NCBI GenBank assembly: GCA_016215115.1
Contig: JACRLN010000012.1
Coordinates: 62,001-126,000 of the forward strand
Origin: Nitrospirota bacterium
GTDB lineage: Bacteria > Nitrospirota > Thermodesulfovibrionia > UBA6902
Direction of reading: 5' to 3'
Length of the DNA: 64,000 nt
Under the pieces are notes generated by a model. It did no database searches. It was not told where the DNA came from and saw only the letters and a list, made by a program, of their open reading frames with translations. Below, in pieces: positions 20,241 through 31,041 of this stretch; position 1 is the first letter of the stretch; every line of letters starts with the position of its first letter. The position numbers were made by a program, and so were the translations under genes.

Positions 20241-20564
20241 TTACATCAAGGCTTTTAAAGATTCTTTATATGATAGAGGGGGGTCGATTATTTCCATGCC
20301 AATACTGTTTGTCAGTCCATGAGGCGGGGTTTTATAGGACCATTTTACTTTGCAATTAAGACATTGTTCGTCTCCGGAGGGAAGTTGAAATCTCAACTCA
20401 AGAAATGTATCAGGTGGAAAATCCGCAACAGATTTTAAAGAAGAGGTTATTACATAGACCCCATCTTCAGAAAGGTTCTCTATAGAACTTGCAATACGAA
20501 TGTCCCTGAATATAAGTTCAGCCTCAAGGCTGACTATAAACCTTTTATTCTGTCTTGCATCCAT
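20241..20564 (-). CDS. PilZ domain protein
   Basis: RQNKR (RxxxR) and NLSEDGVYV ([D/N]xSxxG) c-di-GMP-binding motifs. Confidence 0.8.
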   Translation of the reverse strand: MDARQNKRFIVSLEAELIFRDIRIASSIENLSEDGVYVITSSLKSVADFPPDTFLELRFQLPSGDEQCLNCKVKWSYKTPPHGLTNSIGMEIIDPPLSYKESLKALM

Positions 20565-20641
20565 TGGTTATACTACCATATTCGGCATTTATATCGTATG
20601 AATAACTAGGGTTTGTTTATAAATTGCAAGTTTTCAATTTC

Positions 20642-20720
20642 GTCATGCCCGAAGTCTGTAATCGGGCATCCAGAACTTGTTAAAAAACTGGATCCCCGCT
20701 TAAAGGACTGCGGGGATGAC
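20642..20720. repeat. Dispersed double-hairpin element, copy R1
   Basis: GTCATGCCCGA..TCGGGCATCCAG....CTGGATCCCCGC..GCGGGGATGAC. Confidence 0.85.
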
Positions 20721-20766
20721 ACGCTTTAAACAATTATTGCCATCCATACTGAAGGATTACCCAAAA

Positions 20767-21897
20767 CTATAAATCCCTCTTGATAATATTGTAGTACATA
20801 TCCCTCTGTGCTGGTTTGAAACCCGCTGCTTTTATAGAGGTAATAATATCATTGATTGAAACCCTGTGTTTTACTCCTGCCGCAGCGACAACGTTTTCCT
20901 CAATCATTGTTGATCCGAAATCATTGGCGCCGAATCTGAGTGCAACCTGTGCCATCTTGATTCCCTGCGTCACCCACGAAGCCTGTATGTTCGGGACATT
21001 GTCAAGATAGATCCTTGAAAGTGCAAGCACGCGGAGATAGTCCGCCGCAGTAGCTGGTTGAAGTGACGAGTGACGAGTGACAAGTGACGAGTTTGGTTTT
21101 GAATTTTGAATTTTGAGTTTTGAGTTTTTCTTTGACTTCTGACTTCTGACTTCTGACTTCTGACTTAATTCCGTGTTCCCCGGCTGGAAACTCCATGGAA
21201 TAAATGCCGTAAAACCATTGGTCTTTTCCTGCAATTTCCGTATCGTATCAAGGTGTTCAATAATATCTTCCGGTTCCTCAATGCTCCCGAACATCATCGT
21301 CGCTGTTGTCTTTATGCCAATTCGGTGGGCTTGTTCCATGACTTCAAGCCACCTGTCCTTGCCGATCTTTTTGGGACTGATCTTTTCCCTGATCCTGTCA
21401 GAAAGGATTTCCGCCCCTCCGCCCGGAATGGAATCAAGACCTGCTTCATTTAGGATCTGCAATGTTCTCTTTATCGTAAGACCAGCTATGTCTGCCATGT
21501 AGCAAATCTCTGGCGGCGAAAACCCGTGAATATGAATAGGGAATTTTGCTTTGACAGTTTTCAGGAGGTCAACGTAATAATTAATATCAAGTTCCGGATG
21601 GAGCCCCCCCTGTATCAATATCTGTGTCCCGCCAAGAGCAATTGTTTCCTTTATCTTGTTATAGAGTTGCCTCTTGCTTAGAACATATGCTTCCGGATCA
21701 TTTTTGTCTCTGTAAAATGCACAAAATTTACACCTGTTAATACATACGTTGGTGTAATTGATATTGCGGTCAATGATAAAAGAAACTATACCTTTGGGAT
21801 GCAATCTCTTTCTGACATTGTCAGCCATCTGCCCGAGACCGAGAAGGTCAGCGGATTTAAGGAGGGTTAAGGCTTCTTTTTTAGTTGTCCTGTTCAT
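20767..21897 (-). CDS. mqnC: Cyclic dehypoxanthinyl futalosine synthase, radical SAM
   Basis: [55 protein letters not shown]. Confidence 0.88.
   Translation of the reverse strand: MNRTTKKEALTLLKSADLLGLGQMADNVRKRLHPKGIVSFIIDRNINYTNVCINRCKFCAFYRDKNDPEAYVLSKRQLYNKIKETIALGGTQILIQGGLHPELDINYYVDLLKTVKAKFPIHIHGFSPPEICYMADIAGLTIKRTLQILNEAGLDSIPGGGAEILSDRIREKISPKKIGKDRWLEVMEQAHRIGIKTTATMMFGSIEEPEDIIEHLDTIRKLQEKTNGFTAFIPWSFQPGNTELSQKSEVRSQKSKKNSKLKIQNSKPNSSLVTRHSSLQPATAADYLRVLALSRIYLDNVPNIQASWVTQGIKMAQVALRFGANDFGSTMIEENVVAAAGVKHRVSINDIITSIKAAGFKPAQRDMYYNIIKRDL
21061..21167. repeat. Three successive 7-bp tandem arrays inside mqnC
   Basis: (GTGACGA)n, then (TTTTGAA/TTTTGAG)n, then (CTTCTGA)n; encodes [36 protein letters not shown]. 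Confidence 0.93.
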
Positions 21898-21942
21898 CGA
21901 TATCCACTGTTTAGAATCAACTTTTCAGAGGTTATCCCTTTT

Positions 21943-23169
21943 TCACAATTTATTTGGGCGACCACGCAGGGTTGCCCCTATCGGCCTGTAAAACGAGTCC
22001 CGCTCCACCGGGACCTTGCCGGCTTTTTCAATTAAATTTATCAACTGTGCCCTTGTCATTACAGTGCCCGAAAGTGCACCTGCGGAGTGAGTTATCTTTT
22101 CTTCAATTATAGTTCCGTCAAGATCATCTGCACCGAACATGAGGGCCAGCTGGGCGATCTTCTCTCCAAGCATTATCCAGTAAGCTTTTATGTGTGGGAA
22201 GTTGTCAAGAAAGAGTCTTGCAATTGCAATGGTTTTCAGGTCATCAATTCCTGATGTGTAACGATTGAGATTGGGGATGGGAAGATTTGACTTCTGACTT
22301 CTGACTTCTGACTTCTGACTTAATTCAGTGTTCATTGGATGAAATGCAAGTGGTATAAATGCCTGAAAACCCCCTGTTCTGTCCTGAAGTTCTCTGAGGC
22401 GTAACATGTGCTCAACCCTGTGCTTGTATGTTTCGAGATGTCCGTAAAGCATTGTTGCATTAGTTTTAATTCCGGCATTATGGGCCTTCTCCATTACATT
22501 GAGCCACTCTTTGCCGGTAATTTTCTCAGGACATATCTTATTCCTTGCCTGTGTATTGAATATTTCCGCGCCGCCGCCGGGCATGGAATCAAGACCGGCT
22601 TTTTTTAATTCTTTGAGAGTATCGGTAATCCCCTGTTCACTTATCTTTGAAAAATAATCTATCTCAACCGCGGTAAATGCCTTGATATGAATATTCGGGA
22701 AATTCGTTTTTATCTTTTTGAGCATTTCAAGGTAATATTCGAAAGGCCAATCAGGATGCAGCCCTCCGACGATGTGGACCTCGGTATAAGACGGTGACGA
22801 ATGGTGAGTGACGAATTTAGTTCTAAATTTTGAGTTTTGAGTTTTGAGTTTTTCTGACTGCTGACCGCTGACCGCTGACCGCTGTGTTTTCAGTTTCTTT
22901 ATTATCTCTCTGATGCTTAATTCATACGCGCCTTTTTCGCCTTTTGAACGGCTGAAGGCGCAGAATTTACAGCGGTTAACGCAAATGTTAGTGGGGTTTA
23001 TATGATGGTTTTGGATAAAATATGCGTTCTTGCCGTTCTTTCTCCCGGCGGCGATATTAGCAAGCCTGCCGATGGTGAAAATGTCGTCACTTTCAAAAAA
23101 TGCAAGGGCGTCATCTTTTGTCAGACGACGCCCTGCGATTACCTTTTTCTCGATTTTTTTAAGAGACAC
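21943..23169 (-). CDS. mqnE: Aminofutalosine synthase, radical SAM
   Basis: [63 protein letters not shown]. Confidence 0.88.
   Translation of the reverse strand: MSLKKIEKKVIAGRRLTKDDALAFFESDDIFTIGRLANIAAGRKNGKNAYFIQNHHINPTNICVNRCKFCAFSRSKGEKGAYELSIREIIKKLKTQRSAVSGQQSEKLKTQNSKFRTKFVTHHSSPSYTEVHIVGGLHPDWPFEYYLEMLKKIKTNFPNIHIKAFTAVEIDYFSKISEQGITDTLKELKKAGLDSMPGGGAEIFNTQARNKICPEKITGKEWLNVMEKAHNAGIKTNATMLYGHLETYKHRVEHMLRLRELQDRTGGFQAFIPLAFHPMNTELSQKSEVRSQKSNLPIPNLNRYTSGIDDLKTIAIARLFLDNFPHIKAYWIMLGEKIAQLALMFGADDLDGTIIEEKITHSAGALSGTVMTRAQLINLIEKAGKVPVERDSFYRPIGATLRGRPNKL
21957..21983. repeat. Palindrome-like repeat at the 3' end of mqnE
   Basis: GGGCGACCACGCAGGGTTGCCCC; encodes C-terminal GATLRGRP. 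Confidence 0.6.
22288..22322. repeat. 7-bp array (CTTCTGA)n in mqnE
   Basis: GACTTCTGACTTCTGACTTCTGACTTCTGACTT; encodes [11 protein letters not shown]. Confidence 0.92.
22793..22883. repeat. Composite 7-bp arrays, second insertion in mqnE
   Basis: GGTGACGAATGGTGAGTGACGA.. / TTTTGAG x3 / (GACCGCT)n; encodes [32 protein letters not shown]. Confidence 0.9.
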
Positions 23170-24007
23170 GGCGCATGGCTTCGAGTCTTGCTATCCTCTC
23201 CTCAACAGGTGGATGTGTGCTGAATAATTTTAACAATCCTCCGCCTGTAAGCGGATTTACAATAAACATGTGAGCAGTGGCCGGCTGCGCTTCCATGGGT
23301 ATTCTTTTGGATGCCGTATCAAGCTTTTTCAGTGCGCCTGCAAGATATCCCGGATTTCCTGCAAGCCTTGCGCCGCCTTCATCAGCGGAATATTCTCTTG
23401 AACGTGATATAGCCATTTGTATGAGCATTGCTGCAATAGGCCCCACGATCATCATGATAAGTGCTGCAATGGGACTTCCGCCTTCATCATCATCTCTTCT
23501 GCCGCCGCCAAATATCATGGCCCATTGAGCCATCTGTGCAAGATAGCTTATTGCGCCTGCAATTGTGGCGGCAATCGTGCTGATGAGAATGTCCCTGTGT
23601 TTTACATGGGCCAGTTCATGTCCAATGACGCCTTCAAGTTCTTCCTTGCTCAGGATTCTCAAAATGCCTGTTGTCACAGCAACCGCTGCATGGTTTGGAT
23701 TTCTTCCTGTGGCAAATGCATTAGGCTGGTCTTGCTCTATGATGTAAACTTTTGGCATCGGGATCTCAGCCTTCTGTGCAAGCCTTCTTACGATTGAGTA
23801 AAGTTCAGGAGCGTCATGTTCACTGACTTCCCGAGCTTTATACATTTTTAGCACGATTTTGTCGCTGAACCAATAGGCAAAAAGGTTCATTGCCATGGCA
23901 AATATAAGCGCCATTGTCATGCCTGATCTGCCTCCAAGGGCGGCCCCGGCCCATACAAGAACGAGCGTAAGGCCCACCATAAGGACTGTTGTTTTAACCA
24001 TGTTCAT
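23159..24007 (-). CDS. htpX: HtpX-type membrane zinc metalloprotease
   Basis: [50 protein letters not shown]. Confidence 0.93.
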   Translation of the reverse strand: MNMVKTTVLMVGLTLVLVWAGAALGGRSGMTMALIFAMAMNLFAYWFSDKIVLKMYKAREVSEHDAPELYSIVRRLAQKAEIPMPKVYIIEQDQPNAFATGRNPNHAAVAVTTGILRILSKEELEGVIGHELAHVKHRDILISTIAATIAGAISYLAQMAQWAMIFGGGRRDDDEGGSPIAALIMMIVGPIAAMLIQMAISRSREYSADEGGARLAGNPGYLAGALKKLDTASKRIPMEAQPATAHMFIVNPLTGGGLLKLFSTHPPVEERIARLEAMRRVS

Positions 24008-24172
24008 TTACTTTTGTTACCTCCATTAAAATGTGAATCTGAAATTATTTTACATAAGGATCAGTTTTAAAAGCAATAAGCTTAAATAAGCTTCAGCACA
24101 TGCTACTTTCTGTGGTGCGGGGTAAAATGCTACAATAGCAACTGCTGAAATTATATTCCCGGAGACTATCTA

Positions 24173-27100
24173 ATGGGTTTAATTCATTTTTACAGAATAC
24201 CTGCCTTGTCAGAAGCAAGTGGAAAGGAACTTTTGCTGCTTTGCCGGCAAAAGATATCATCTGATATTGAAGGCTTAAAAACCGAATACTGTTTCAATAT
24301 TGAGACCCTTGAACCGATTACCTCTGAGGAGATAAAAACTCTCAAATGGCTTCTCGCTGAGACATTCGAGCCGGAGAAATTTTCCGATAAAAGCTTTTTA
24401 AACTCCGAAATTTCTGTAGGGGCGATTCATGAATCGCCCCTACGCCGAATGCCGAACGCCGAACTCATTTTCGAGGTTGGGCCCCGAATGAATTTTACAA
24501 CTGCGTGGTCAACGAATGCTGTTTCAGTTTGCCACGCTTGCGGACTTCATAAGATAACAAGGATTGAACGCTCAAGGCGCTATCAGTTATTTTTCAATCA
24601 GCAGATCAGTCAGGGCGCATTGCCATGCGCCCCTGCAACAAACTCTGAACTCTTCTCGTCACTTGTCACTCGCCACTCGTCACTGTTTTACGACCGGATG
24701 ACCGAGTGCCCTTATCCAAACCCCATAGAAACATTTGAAACAGGAATAAAACCGGAGCCTGTTTTTATTCTGCCGTTAATTGAAGAAGGTCCTGATGCAC
24801 TGCGGAAAATCAATAAGGAAATGGGGCTTGGCTTTGATGAATGGGATATCGAATATTATTATAATTTATTTGTTCGTGACATAGGCAGAGATCCCACCAA
24901 CGTTGAATGCTTTGACTTGAGCCAGTCGAACAGCGAACACTCACGCCACTGGTTTTTTAAAGGCAAGCTTATTATTGACAGCGAAGAAATGCCTCTTAAT
25001 CTTATTGAGATCGTCAAACTTCCTCTCGATTTAAATCCAAATAATAGCGTGATTGCATTCCGTGATAATTCGAGTTCAATCAGAGGATATAAAGTTCAGA
25101 CGATAATCCCTGAAAACCCTCTCGCTCCTTCGCCTTTTAGAAAGACTGTCCTTAACTATGATGTTATCTTTACCGCAGAAACTCACAATTTTCCAAGCGG
25201 GGTTGCCCCTTTTCCAGGCGCTGAAACAGGCACGGGTGGACGGATAAGAGATGTAGAGGCAACCGGAAGAGGAGGATTGGTCATTGCGGGAACGGCTGCG
25301 TATTGCGTCGGCAATCTTCTGATCCCCGGCTATGAATTGCCGTGGGAAGATAAATCATTTCATTATCCCGATAACCTTGCAACGCCCCTTGAAATCGAGA
25401 TTCAGGCGTCAAACGGCGCATCTGATTACGGAAATAAATTCGGCGAGCCTGTTATACAGGGATTTACACGCTCATTCGGCATGAGGCTGTCAAATGGTGA
25501 ACGTTACGAATGGATTAAGCCAATTATGTTCACAGGCGGAATCGGACAGATGGATGCGCGGCATATAGAAAAAGAAAAGCCCGGGAAAGGGATGCTGGTT
25601 GTAAAAATCGGCGGGCCCGCATACAGAATCGGCATCGGCGGCGGCGCTGCATCGAGCATGATACAGGGAGAGAATATTGCCGAACTTGATTTTAATGCTG
25701 TTCAGCGTGGTGATGCGGAGATGGAGCAGAAGATGAACAGGGTCCTGCGCGCCTGCATTGATATGGGCGATGAAAACCCGATTGTCAGCATTCATGATCA
25801 GGGCGCGGGTGGTAACTGCAATGTAGTGAAAGAGATAATTTATCCTGCAGGCGCAAAGATTGAAGTGAGAAAAATCCAGCTCGGTGACAACACTCTCTCG
25901 GTCCTTGAGATATGGGGGGCTGAATATCAGGAACAGAATGCCCTGCTTTTAACACCTGAGGCTGTCGCTCTTTTTCGAAAAATGTGTGAACGCGAGAAAG
26001 TTCCTTATGCCGTAATCGGCGAGATTACCGGCGATGGCTATATTATTCTTTATGATGAAAATGACGGGAGTACGCCTGTTAATCTTTCTTTGAGAAAAAT
26101 CCTCGGCGATATGCCTCAAAAGACATTTCTCCTTGATAGTATCCGGATAGAGAATAAGCCTCTTAAATTACCGGAAAACATCCCAGTAAAAGATGCACTT
26201 GAAAGAGTGCTCCGTCTGCTGTCAGTCGGGTCCAAAAGATTTCTTACAAACAAGGTCGACCGATGTGTTACAGGACTTATTGCACGACAGCAATGCGCGG
26301 GTCCCCTGCAGCTTACTGTGTCCGATGTTGCTGTTATTGCTCAAAGTCACTTTGGACTGACCGGCGCTGCGATAGCAATTGGTGAACAGCCGATAAAAAC
26401 ATTGATTAATCCTGCTGCGATGGCCCGTATGAGCGTAGGTGAGGCCTTAACAAATATTGTATGGGCGAAGATCAGCGCACTGGAAGATATCAAATGTTCC
26501 GGCAACTGGATGTGGGCTGCAAAACTGCCTGGCGAAGGAGCAAAGTTGTACGATGCGGCGGTTGCTTTAGGCGATATTTTAACAAAGCTCGGTATCGCAA
26601 TTGATGGCGGTAAAGACAGTCTCTCAATGGCCGCACAGGTCAAAAGACAGGAAACAGTAAACAGGGAACAGGGAACAGAAGACAGCGAGCAAACAACAGA
26701 GGTTGTTAAGTCACCCGGGACTCTCGTTATATCGGCTTATGCGACATGCCCTGACATTACAAAAGTGGTTACTCCTGATATTAAAAAACCGGGCCAAAGC
26801 AAACTTATTTATATCGATCTTGGCAACGGGAAGAACCGCCTTGGCGGAAGCGCATTGGCACAGGTGTACGACCAAATCGGGAATGAGTCCCCCGATGTTG
26901 ATGACCCGAAATTATTAAAAAGTGCATTTAACGCTGTACAATTATTGATAGAAAAAGGATTGATTCTTTCAGGTCATGATAGAAGCGACGGCGGCCTGAT
27001 TACTACACTCCTTGAGATGGCGTTTGCAGGAAATTGCGGAATCGAGATAAATCTCAGATCGGAAGCGGGGAAGCGGGGAAGCGGGGAAGCAAAAGATGGA

Positions 27101-28321
27101 GTTTCCGAACGTTCGAGCTTAACCTCTTCCGCGCTTCCGCACTTATTCTCCGAAGAACTGGGTTTGGTTATCGAATATCTTCCTGAAAAAGAGGATAAGA
27201 TCATCTCGACTCTTAATAATTACGCTGTGCCTTATCAAATCATAGGCAGAACCTTATCTGAAAAGAAAATCAGAATAGACTTCCGCGCTTCCGCGCTTCC
27301 GGACTTCCTCACTGTTCTTGACGAGGACATGCGTGTCCTTAGGGACATCTGGGAAGAGACAAGCTATCAGCTTGAACGGCTGCAAGCGAATCCTGATTGT
27401 GCTTTGGAGGAGAAGAAAAATATTTATGACAGAAAAGGGCCACAATATATTCTAACCTTTACGCCTGAAGCATCCTACTCCCTACCCCCTAATCCCTATC
27501 CCCCTAAGGTTGCGATTATCCGCGAGGAAGGCAGTAACAGCGACAGGGAAATGACATCGGCTTTTTTTGAGGCAGGGTTTGAACCGTGGGACCTGACAAT
27601 GACGGATTTTCTCGAGGGAAGAATCACGCTCGCTGATTTCAGGGGAATAGCATTTGTCGGCGGTTTCAGTTATGCAGACGTGCTGGATTCAGCAAAGGGA
27701 TGGGCAGGAGTTATTCGTTTCAACAAAGGAATATGGGAAGAATTCCAGAATTTTTATCAAAGAAAAGATACATTCAGTCTCGGCGTGTGCAATGGATGCC
27801 AGCTCATGGCATTACTTGGATGGGTTCCCTGGCAGGGCATTAAAAATACGGAACAACCGAGATTTATCCATAACGTATCCGGAAGATTTGAATCACGATT
27901 TTCGACCGTTAAAATACTTCCGAGTCCGTCAATTATGTTAAATGAGATGAAAGGTTCAGTACTCGGTATTTGGGTTGCTCATGGTGAAGGCAGGGCGCAT
28001 TTCCCGGATGAAAACATACTTAAAAAGATAGAAAAGGATAATCTGGCGCCGGTACGTTATGTTGAAGACAATAATGAAATTACAATGAAATATCCCTATA
28101 ATCCAAATGGTTCTGTTCATGGCATAGCGGGTCTCTGCTCCCCGGATGGAAGACATTTGGCAATAATGCCCCATCCTGAAAGGACGTTCCTGAAATGGCA
28201 ATGGCCGTGGATGCCTGAGGATTGGAAAGTAGGGGCGAACGGCCGTGCGCCCTTACAGGCATCACCGTGGTTGAGGATGTTTCAGAATGCACGGGAATGG
28301 TGCGATAAAAACAGGGATTAA
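24173..28321 (+). CDS. purL: Phosphoribosylformylglycinamidine synthase, large single-chain type, with several repeat-derived insertions
   Basis: ETHNFPSGVAPFPGAETGTGGRIRD; SIHDQGAGGNCNVVKEI; GGKDSLSMA; SGHDRSDGGL; C-term GATase CNGCQLMALLGW. Confidence 0.95.
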   Translation: MGLIHFYRIPALSEASGKELLLLCRQKISSDIEGLKTEYCFNIETLEPITSEEIKTLKWLLAETFEPEKFSDKSFLNSEISVGAIHESPLRRMPNAELIFEVGPRMNFTTAWSTNAVSVCHACGLHKITRIERSRRYQLFFNQQISQGALPCAPATNSELFSSLVTRHSSLFYDRMTECPYPNPIETFETGIKPEPVFILPLIEEGPDALRKINKEMGLGFDEWDIEYYYNLFVRDIGRDPTNVECFDLSQSNSEHSRHWFFKGKLIIDSEEMPLNLIEIVKLPLDLNPNNSVIAFRDNSSSIRGYKVQTIIPENPLAPSPFRKTVLNYDVIFTAETHNFPSGVAPFPGAETGTGGRIRDVEATGRGGLVIAGTAAYCVGNLLIPGYELPWEDKSFHYPDNLATPLEIEIQASNGASDYGNKFGEPVIQGFTRSFGMRLSNGERYEWIKPIMFTGGIGQMDARHIEKEKPGKGMLVVKIGGPAYRIGIGGGAASSMIQGENIAELDFNAVQRGDAEMEQKMNRVLRACIDMGDENPIVSIHDQGAGGNCNVVKEIIYPAGAKIEVRKIQLGDNTLSVLEIWGAEYQEQNALLLTPEAVALFRKMCEREKVPYAVIGEITGDGYIILYDENDGSTPVNLSLRKILGDMPQKTFLLDSIRIENKPLKLPENIPVKDALERVLRLLSVGSKRFLTNKVDRCVTGLIARQQCAGPLQLTVSDVAVIAQSHFGLTGAAIAIGEQPIKTLINPAAMARMSVGEALTNIVWAKISALEDIKCSGNWMWAAKLPGEGAKLYDAAVALGDILTKLGIAIDGGKDSLSMAAQVKRQETVNREQGTEDSEQTTEVVKSPGTLVISAYATCPDITKVVTPDIKKPGQSKLIYIDLGNGKNRLGGSALAQVYDQIGNESPDVDDPKLLKSAFNAVQLLIEKGLILSGHDRSDGGLITTLLEMAFAGNCGIEINLRSEAGKRGSGEAKDGVSERSSLTSSALPHLFSEELGLVIEYLPEKEDKIISTLNNYAVPYQIIGRTLSEKKIRIDFRASALPDFLTVLDEDMRVLRDIWEETSYQLERLQANPDCALEEKKNIYDRKGPQYILTFTPEASYSLPPNPYPPKVAIIREEGSNSDREMTSAFFEAGFEPWDLTMTDFLEGRITLADFRGIAFVGGFSYADVLDSAKGWAGVIRFNKGIWEEFQNFYQRKDTFSLGVCNGCQLMALLGWVPWQGIKNTEQPRFIHNVSGRFESRFSTVKILPSPSIMLNEMKGSVLGIWVAHGEGRAHFPDENILKKIEKDNLAPVRYVEDNNEITMKYPYNPNGSVHGIAGLCSPDGRHLAIMPHPERTFLKWQWPWMPEDWKVGANGRAPLQASPWLRMFQNAREWCDKNRD
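24416..24443. repeat. 28-bp perfect palindrome in purL
   Basis: GTAGGGGCGATTCATGAATCGCCCCTAC (self reverse-complementary); encodes VGAIHESPLR. Confidence 0.97.
24612..24685. repeat. Palindromic repeat plus 7-bp array in purL
   Basis: AGGGCGCATTGCCATGCGCCCCT then CTCGTCACTTGTCACTCGCCACTCGTCACT. Confidence 0.88.
26645..26700. repeat. 7-bp degenerate array in purL
   Basis: GACAGGAAACAGTAAACAGGGAACAGGGAACAGAAGACAG; encodes RQETVNREQGTEDSEQ. Confidence 0.8.
27058..27142. repeat. 8-bp arrays in purL, inverted relative to each other
   Basis: GGAAGCGGGGAAGCGGGGAAGCGGGGAAGC ... CTTCCGCGCTTCCGC. Confidence 0.85.
27476..27506. repeat. 7-bp array in purL
   Basis: ACTCCCTACCCCCTAATCCCTATCCCCCTAA; encodes SYSLPPNPYPPK. 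Confidence 0.8.
28229..28256. repeat. 28-bp near-palindrome near 3' end of purL
   Basis: GTAGGGGCGAACGGCCGTGCGCCCTTAC; encodes VGANGRAPLQ. Confidence 0.88.
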
Positions 28322-28358
28322 GGAGTAAGGATTAGGGATTAGGGGGTAGGGGGTTGTT
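28321..28358. repeat. 7-bp array at the purL stop codon
   Basis: AGGAGTAAGGATTAGGGATTAGGGGGTAGGGGG. Confidence 0.8.
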
Positions 28359-28445
28359 GGATTTCAGGATTTTTAATCTTAAATGTTATACTAAGTCTGC
28401 TGATTATAATTTACTAAGACGGTCATAAGTAAAGCCACATAGATT

Positions 28446-28521
28446 GTCATTCCCGCAGTCCGTTGAGCGGGAATCCAGACGCTAAAGAACTGGATGCCCG
28501 ATTAAGAACTTCGGGCATGAC
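28446..28521. repeat. Dispersed double-hairpin element, copy R2, with unique outer inverted repeats
   Basis: GTCATTCCCGC..GCGGGAATCCAG....CTGGATGCCCGA..TCGGGCATGAC; outer arms 28427-28441 and 28530-28544. Confidence 0.88.
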
Positions 28522-28583
28522 GATTCATTTATGTGTCTTTACTTAAGAATTCATTAAGATATCTGGAAGAGGGAATACATAAT

Positions 28584-30038
28584 ATGAACAAGAAATTATT
28601 TCACTCGTCACTCGTCACTCGTCACTCCTCACTGTTTTCTGACAAGTTTCATGATGAATGCGGAGTATTCGGCATTTACGGTCATAATGAGGCTGCAAAC
28701 CTGACATATCTGGGGCTTCATGCCCTTCAGCACAGGGGACAGGAAGGAGCCGGTATATGTTCTTCCGACGGAAGACAGCTTAATATTGAAAAATCCATGG
28801 GGCTTGTTGCTGACATTTTTTCTGAAAAGCGGTTGAAACGGCTTCCCGGAGATATAGCGATCGGGCATAATCGCTATTCCACGGCAGGATCAAGCTCTTT
28901 GAAGAATGTTCAGCCTATCATGGTCAACTTTTCTCTTGGTTCCCTCGCAATTGCACATAACGGCAATCTTGTAAATGCACTTGAGTTGAGAAGCGAACTT
29001 GAGTCAAATGGGGCTATATTCCAGTCAACATCAGACAGCGAGGTGATTGTCCACCTTATTGCAAGCTCCCGGGGCAGTCTATATGAACGTCTTATAGATG
29101 CAATAAAGGCTATCTCCGGCGCTTTCAGTCTATTAATCATGACCGAAAATGAGCTAATCGCAATCAGAGACCCTTATGGATTCAGACCCTTGAGCATTGG
29201 CAGATATGACGGCGCATATGTTGTTGCATCTGAGACGTGTGCACTGGACCTCATAGGGGCAAAATATGTAAGAGACGTTGAACCTGGAGAGATGGTTATT
29301 ATTAATGAAAACGGAATAAATTCGATGAAACCGCTGCAGTCCCCGAGAAATGCCTTTTGCATTTTTGAATTTATATATTTTTCGAGACCCGACAGCAATA
29401 TATTCGGAAATATCAATGTAGATGCAGTGAGAAAGGAATTCGGCCGGCAATTAGCGAGAGAACATGGCATCGAAGCGGATGTTGTTATCCCGGTGCCTGA
29501 TTCAGGGGTCCCTGCATCATTGGGTTATGCACAGGAAAGCAAAATACCTTTTGATTTCGGATTAATAAGAAATCACTATGTGGGCCGTACATTCATTGAA
29601 CCCCGGCAGTCCATACGGCACTTTGGCGTAAAGATAAAATTAAATCCTGTCCGGAAACTCCTTGAAGGCAAAAGGGTTCTGGTGATTGACGATTCAATTG
29701 TAAGAGGAACTACAAGTAAAAAGATTGTAAAAATGATAAAGGAAGGCGGCGGGGCCAAAGAAGTGCATATGAGAATAAGCTCTCCTCCTACCATCGGCCC
29801 ATGTTTCTACGGCATTGATACGCCTTCAAGAAAAGAACTGATTGCAGCTACTCATAGCGTTGATGAAACAAGAAAATATATTACAGCCAACACCCTTCAA
29901 TACTTAAGTCTTGCAGGATTGCTTAAAGTAGTGCCCAATCCTGAAAAATATTGTACAGCATGTTTTGATGATAACTATCCTGTGCTGACACATCAGGAAA
30001 AAATAGAGCAGATGGAGCTCTTTCTGACAGGCTCTTAA
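28584..30038 (+). CDS. purF: Amidophosphoribosyltransferase
   Basis: [52 protein letters not shown]; start moved to 28584 (GAGGGAA RBS). Confidence 0.95.
   Translation: MNKKLFHSSLVTRHSSLFSDKFHDECGVFGIYGHNEAANLTYLGLHALQHRGQEGAGICSSDGRQLNIEKSMGLVADIFSEKRLKRLPGDIAIGHNRYSTAGSSSLKNVQPIMVNFSLGSLAIAHNGNLVNALELRSELESNGAIFQSTSDSEVIVHLIASSRGSLYERLIDAIKAISGAFSLLIMTENELIAIRDPYGFRPLSIGRYDGAYVVASETCALDLIGAKYVRDVEPGEMVIINENGINSMKPLQSPRNAFCIFEFIYFSRPDSNIFGNINVDAVRKEFGRQLAREHGIEADVVIPVPDSGVPASLGYAQESKIPFDFGLIRNHYVGRTFIEPRQSIRHFGVKIKLNPVRKLLEGKRVLVIDDSIVRGTTSKKIVKMIKEGGGAKEVHMRISSPPTIGPCFYGIDTPSRKELIAATHSVDETRKYITANTLQYLSLAGLLKVVPNPEKYCTACFDDNYPVLTHQEKIEQMELFLTGS
28601..28634. repeat. 7-bp array (CGTCACT)n in the purF propeptide region
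   Basis: TCACTCGTCACTCGTCACTCGTCACTCCTCACT; encodes [11 protein letters not shown]. Confidence 0.93.
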
Positions 30039-30493
30039 AAGTTTCTATTATTATTGCAATCTATATCGAAAGTCTCTCCAGCTATTCTCGTTCCGTCAAT
30101 GCCTGTTGCTATTGCATGAAAACACGGCGTTTGCGCCGCGCCGTTTAAGTCCTGATTTGAAACTATCCGGTAGCTGAAATTAGCCGCATTTCCGGGCTGA
30201 AATCCTGGAAGTGCTTCGCCTGCCGTAGTTCGAATTGCTGTTTCATTAGCGTCGCGAACAGCAAAGGTGCTCCCCGCAGCGCCGAGGGTTGCCGTATATC
30301 TTGCACTTTCAGCAAAAAACTGTTCCTCAAGAAGCCGTAACGCCTGAAGATTTGTATACGCCTCTGTCCTTGCTGCGTTTCTCTGCTGGCCGACATAGGC
30401 TGGAATTGCGATCATAGCAAGTATGCCGATTATTGTTACGACAATAATCAGCTCTACGAGGGTAAATCCTTTATGTGAAGAAATTGCTTTCAT
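30035..30493 (-). CDS. Type IV pilin-like protein
   Basis: [42 protein letters not shown]. Confidence 0.9.
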   Translation of the reverse strand: MKAISSHKGFTLVELIIVVTIIGILAMIAIPAYVGQQRNAARTEAYTNLQALRLLEEQFFAESARYTATLGAAGSTFAVRDANETAIRTTAGEALPGFQPGNAANFSYRIVSNQDLNGAAQTPCFHAIATGIDGTRIAGETFDIDCNNNRNF

Positions 30494-30522
30494 ATGTTCT
30501 CCTTTACCTACGTTATATATAA

Positions 30523-31020
30523 TTAATCCGCAGCAACAACTTTAGTATAAATTAGCGTGCCAGTGTTATCCTGAACTGTTATGTTAATAGCACCCATAGG
30601 AAGATGGGAGCAGTCAATTTGTCCCAGTGCCGTGCCCCCGGATTTCCACAGATTAAGTGCAGGATTCCATGGCGAAATCTCAGACCTGTTTGCCGTATAA
30701 AGAATGCATAACCCGTTTGCTTTTGCAAATTCTCCCGCCAAACCGTTGTTATTCATATCCACACCAACTTGAATTTGACCGTTTCCATCCGTATCGATTT
30801 CCGTCATCAATGCCTGAAAACCTATCCTTCGGGCTGCATGTATCCAAGCCTGGATTTCAGGTGCTGCCCCTTCTGCTGACCTGATTACTGCGCTTTTCCT
30901 CGCGCGCTCCTGTAAACCGATATAACCGGGAATACTGGTTGCAGCGAGTATGCCAATGATGGTTACTACAACGAGAAGTTCGATAAGAGTAAAACCTTTT
31001 TCATGTGTATGCTTGGACAT
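30523..31020 (-). CDS. Type IV pilin-like protein (paralogue of the next)
   Basis: [38 protein letters not shown]. Confidence 0.9.
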   Translation of the reverse strand: MSKHTHEKGFTLIELLVVVTIIGILAATSIPGYIGLQERARKSAVIRSAEGAAPEIQAWIHAARRIGFQALMTEIDTDGNGQIQVGVDMNNNGLAGEFAKANGLCILYTANRSEISPWNPALNLWKSGGTALGQIDCSHLPMGAINITVQDNTGTLIYTKVVAAD

Positions 31021-31041
31021 TATTCCAATCTCCCTAAAAAA

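Noticed and set aside
21061-22890. Possible CRISPR-like array at the short repeats in mqnC/mqnE
   Set aside because: Units are contiguous 7-mers with no spacers and no cas genes nearby.
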